Assembly (NCBI GenBank): GCA_900545185.1
Contig: UQYH01000068.1
Span: forward strand, 1-12,902
DNA length: 12,902 nucleotides
Origin: an uncultured Eubacteriales bacterium
GTDB taxonomy: Bacteria > Bacillota > Clostridia > UBA1381 > UBA9506
Direction: 5' to 3'
Position 1 is the first letter of the stretch, and the number at the start of each line of letters is the position of its first letter. The notes below the pieces were generated by a model, which saw only the letters and a program-made list of their open reading frames with translations, was not told the origin of the DNA and did not search any database. A program made the position numbers and the translations under genes. Shown piece after piece: positions 12,805 through 12,902 of the stretch.

Positions 12805-12902
12805 TCATTTCTGTAATTTCTCTTTACCGTCGGCGGATGCCTTGGACGCCCGGAACAGGAAGGTCATGCCCTGAGCCCGGGTGCAGGTCGCGTCGGGGGC
12901 GA
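12805..12902 (-). CDS. C-terminal end of an S-layer-homology (SLH) domain protein, partial
   Basis: The minus-strand frame from the window edge to a TGA at 12805-12807 reads APDATCTRAQGMTFLFRASK, then ASADGKEKLQK. The PDATCTRAQ.MTFL.RA block is the end of an SLH repeat, the module that anchors exported proteins to pyruvylated cell-wall polymers. The repeat is the last element before the stop, as is common. The N-terminal part and any catalytic domain lie outside the window. The segment is clearly more GC-rich than its neighbours, which is usual for SLH repeats. The stop is 12 bases before the peptidase start codon. Confidence 0.75.
   Translation of the reverse strand, partial: APDATCTRAQGMTFLFRASKASADGKEKLQK

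Overview
The window looks like a chromosomal piece of an anaerobic, low-to-mid GC Firmicute, most likely a gut-type Clostridia (Oscillospirales-like). The reasons are an NADH-linked [FeFe]-hydrogenase operon, strong AGGAGG ribosome binding sites, TTG starts, TGATATAAT promoters and an S-layer-homology (SLH) protein tail. No tRNA, rRNA, CRISPR, insertion sequence or phage gene was seen. Genus-level assignment is not possible by eye.

Left edge (1-310): a broken GntR-family regulator on the + strand with an in-frame TGA, followed by a hairpin terminator that can serve both strands.

Hydrogenase operon (minus strand, 5564 down to 357): order of transcription is hydC (NuoE-like), a stand-alone histidine-kinase-type ATPase, a small thioredoxin-fold ferredoxin (HndB-like), hydB (NuoF-like, FMN/NAD and Fe-S) and hydA (H-cluster subunit). 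Gaps are 0-67 bases and the genes are probably one transcript from a strong extended -10 promoter at 5536-5564. Together HydABC should interconvert NADH (probably with reduced ferredoxin) and H2 in the cytoplasm. The ATPase and HndB-like protein are the usual accessory genes of this locus type.

Divergent housekeeping pair (plus strand, 5783-7780): truB (tRNA pseudouridine-55 synthase) and ribF (FMN adenylyltransferase/riboflavin kinase). The RibF has lost key signature residues in both domains. A 16-bp hairpin terminator at 7733-7769 separates it from the convergent gene.

Glycan gene (minus, 7791-9169): an orphan GH88 unsaturated glucuronyl hydrolase with a strong promoter and an untranslated leader of about 135 bases holding three evenly spaced stem-loops. 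Behind it lies a 36-codon coding relic.

9500-10101: a 60-residue single-cluster ferredoxin, then about 480 bases without a gene. The second half of that stretch is densely structured: nested stems, two mutually exclusive helices and a plus-strand terminator. This is the best candidate for something undescribed, either a noncoding RNA or a structured 3' UTR. It abuts the minus-strand terminator of the next transcript.

Right edge (minus, 12902 to 10168): the C-terminal end of an SLH protein, an M24 Xaa-Pro peptidase and comM/yifB, closely packed and probably co-transcribed.
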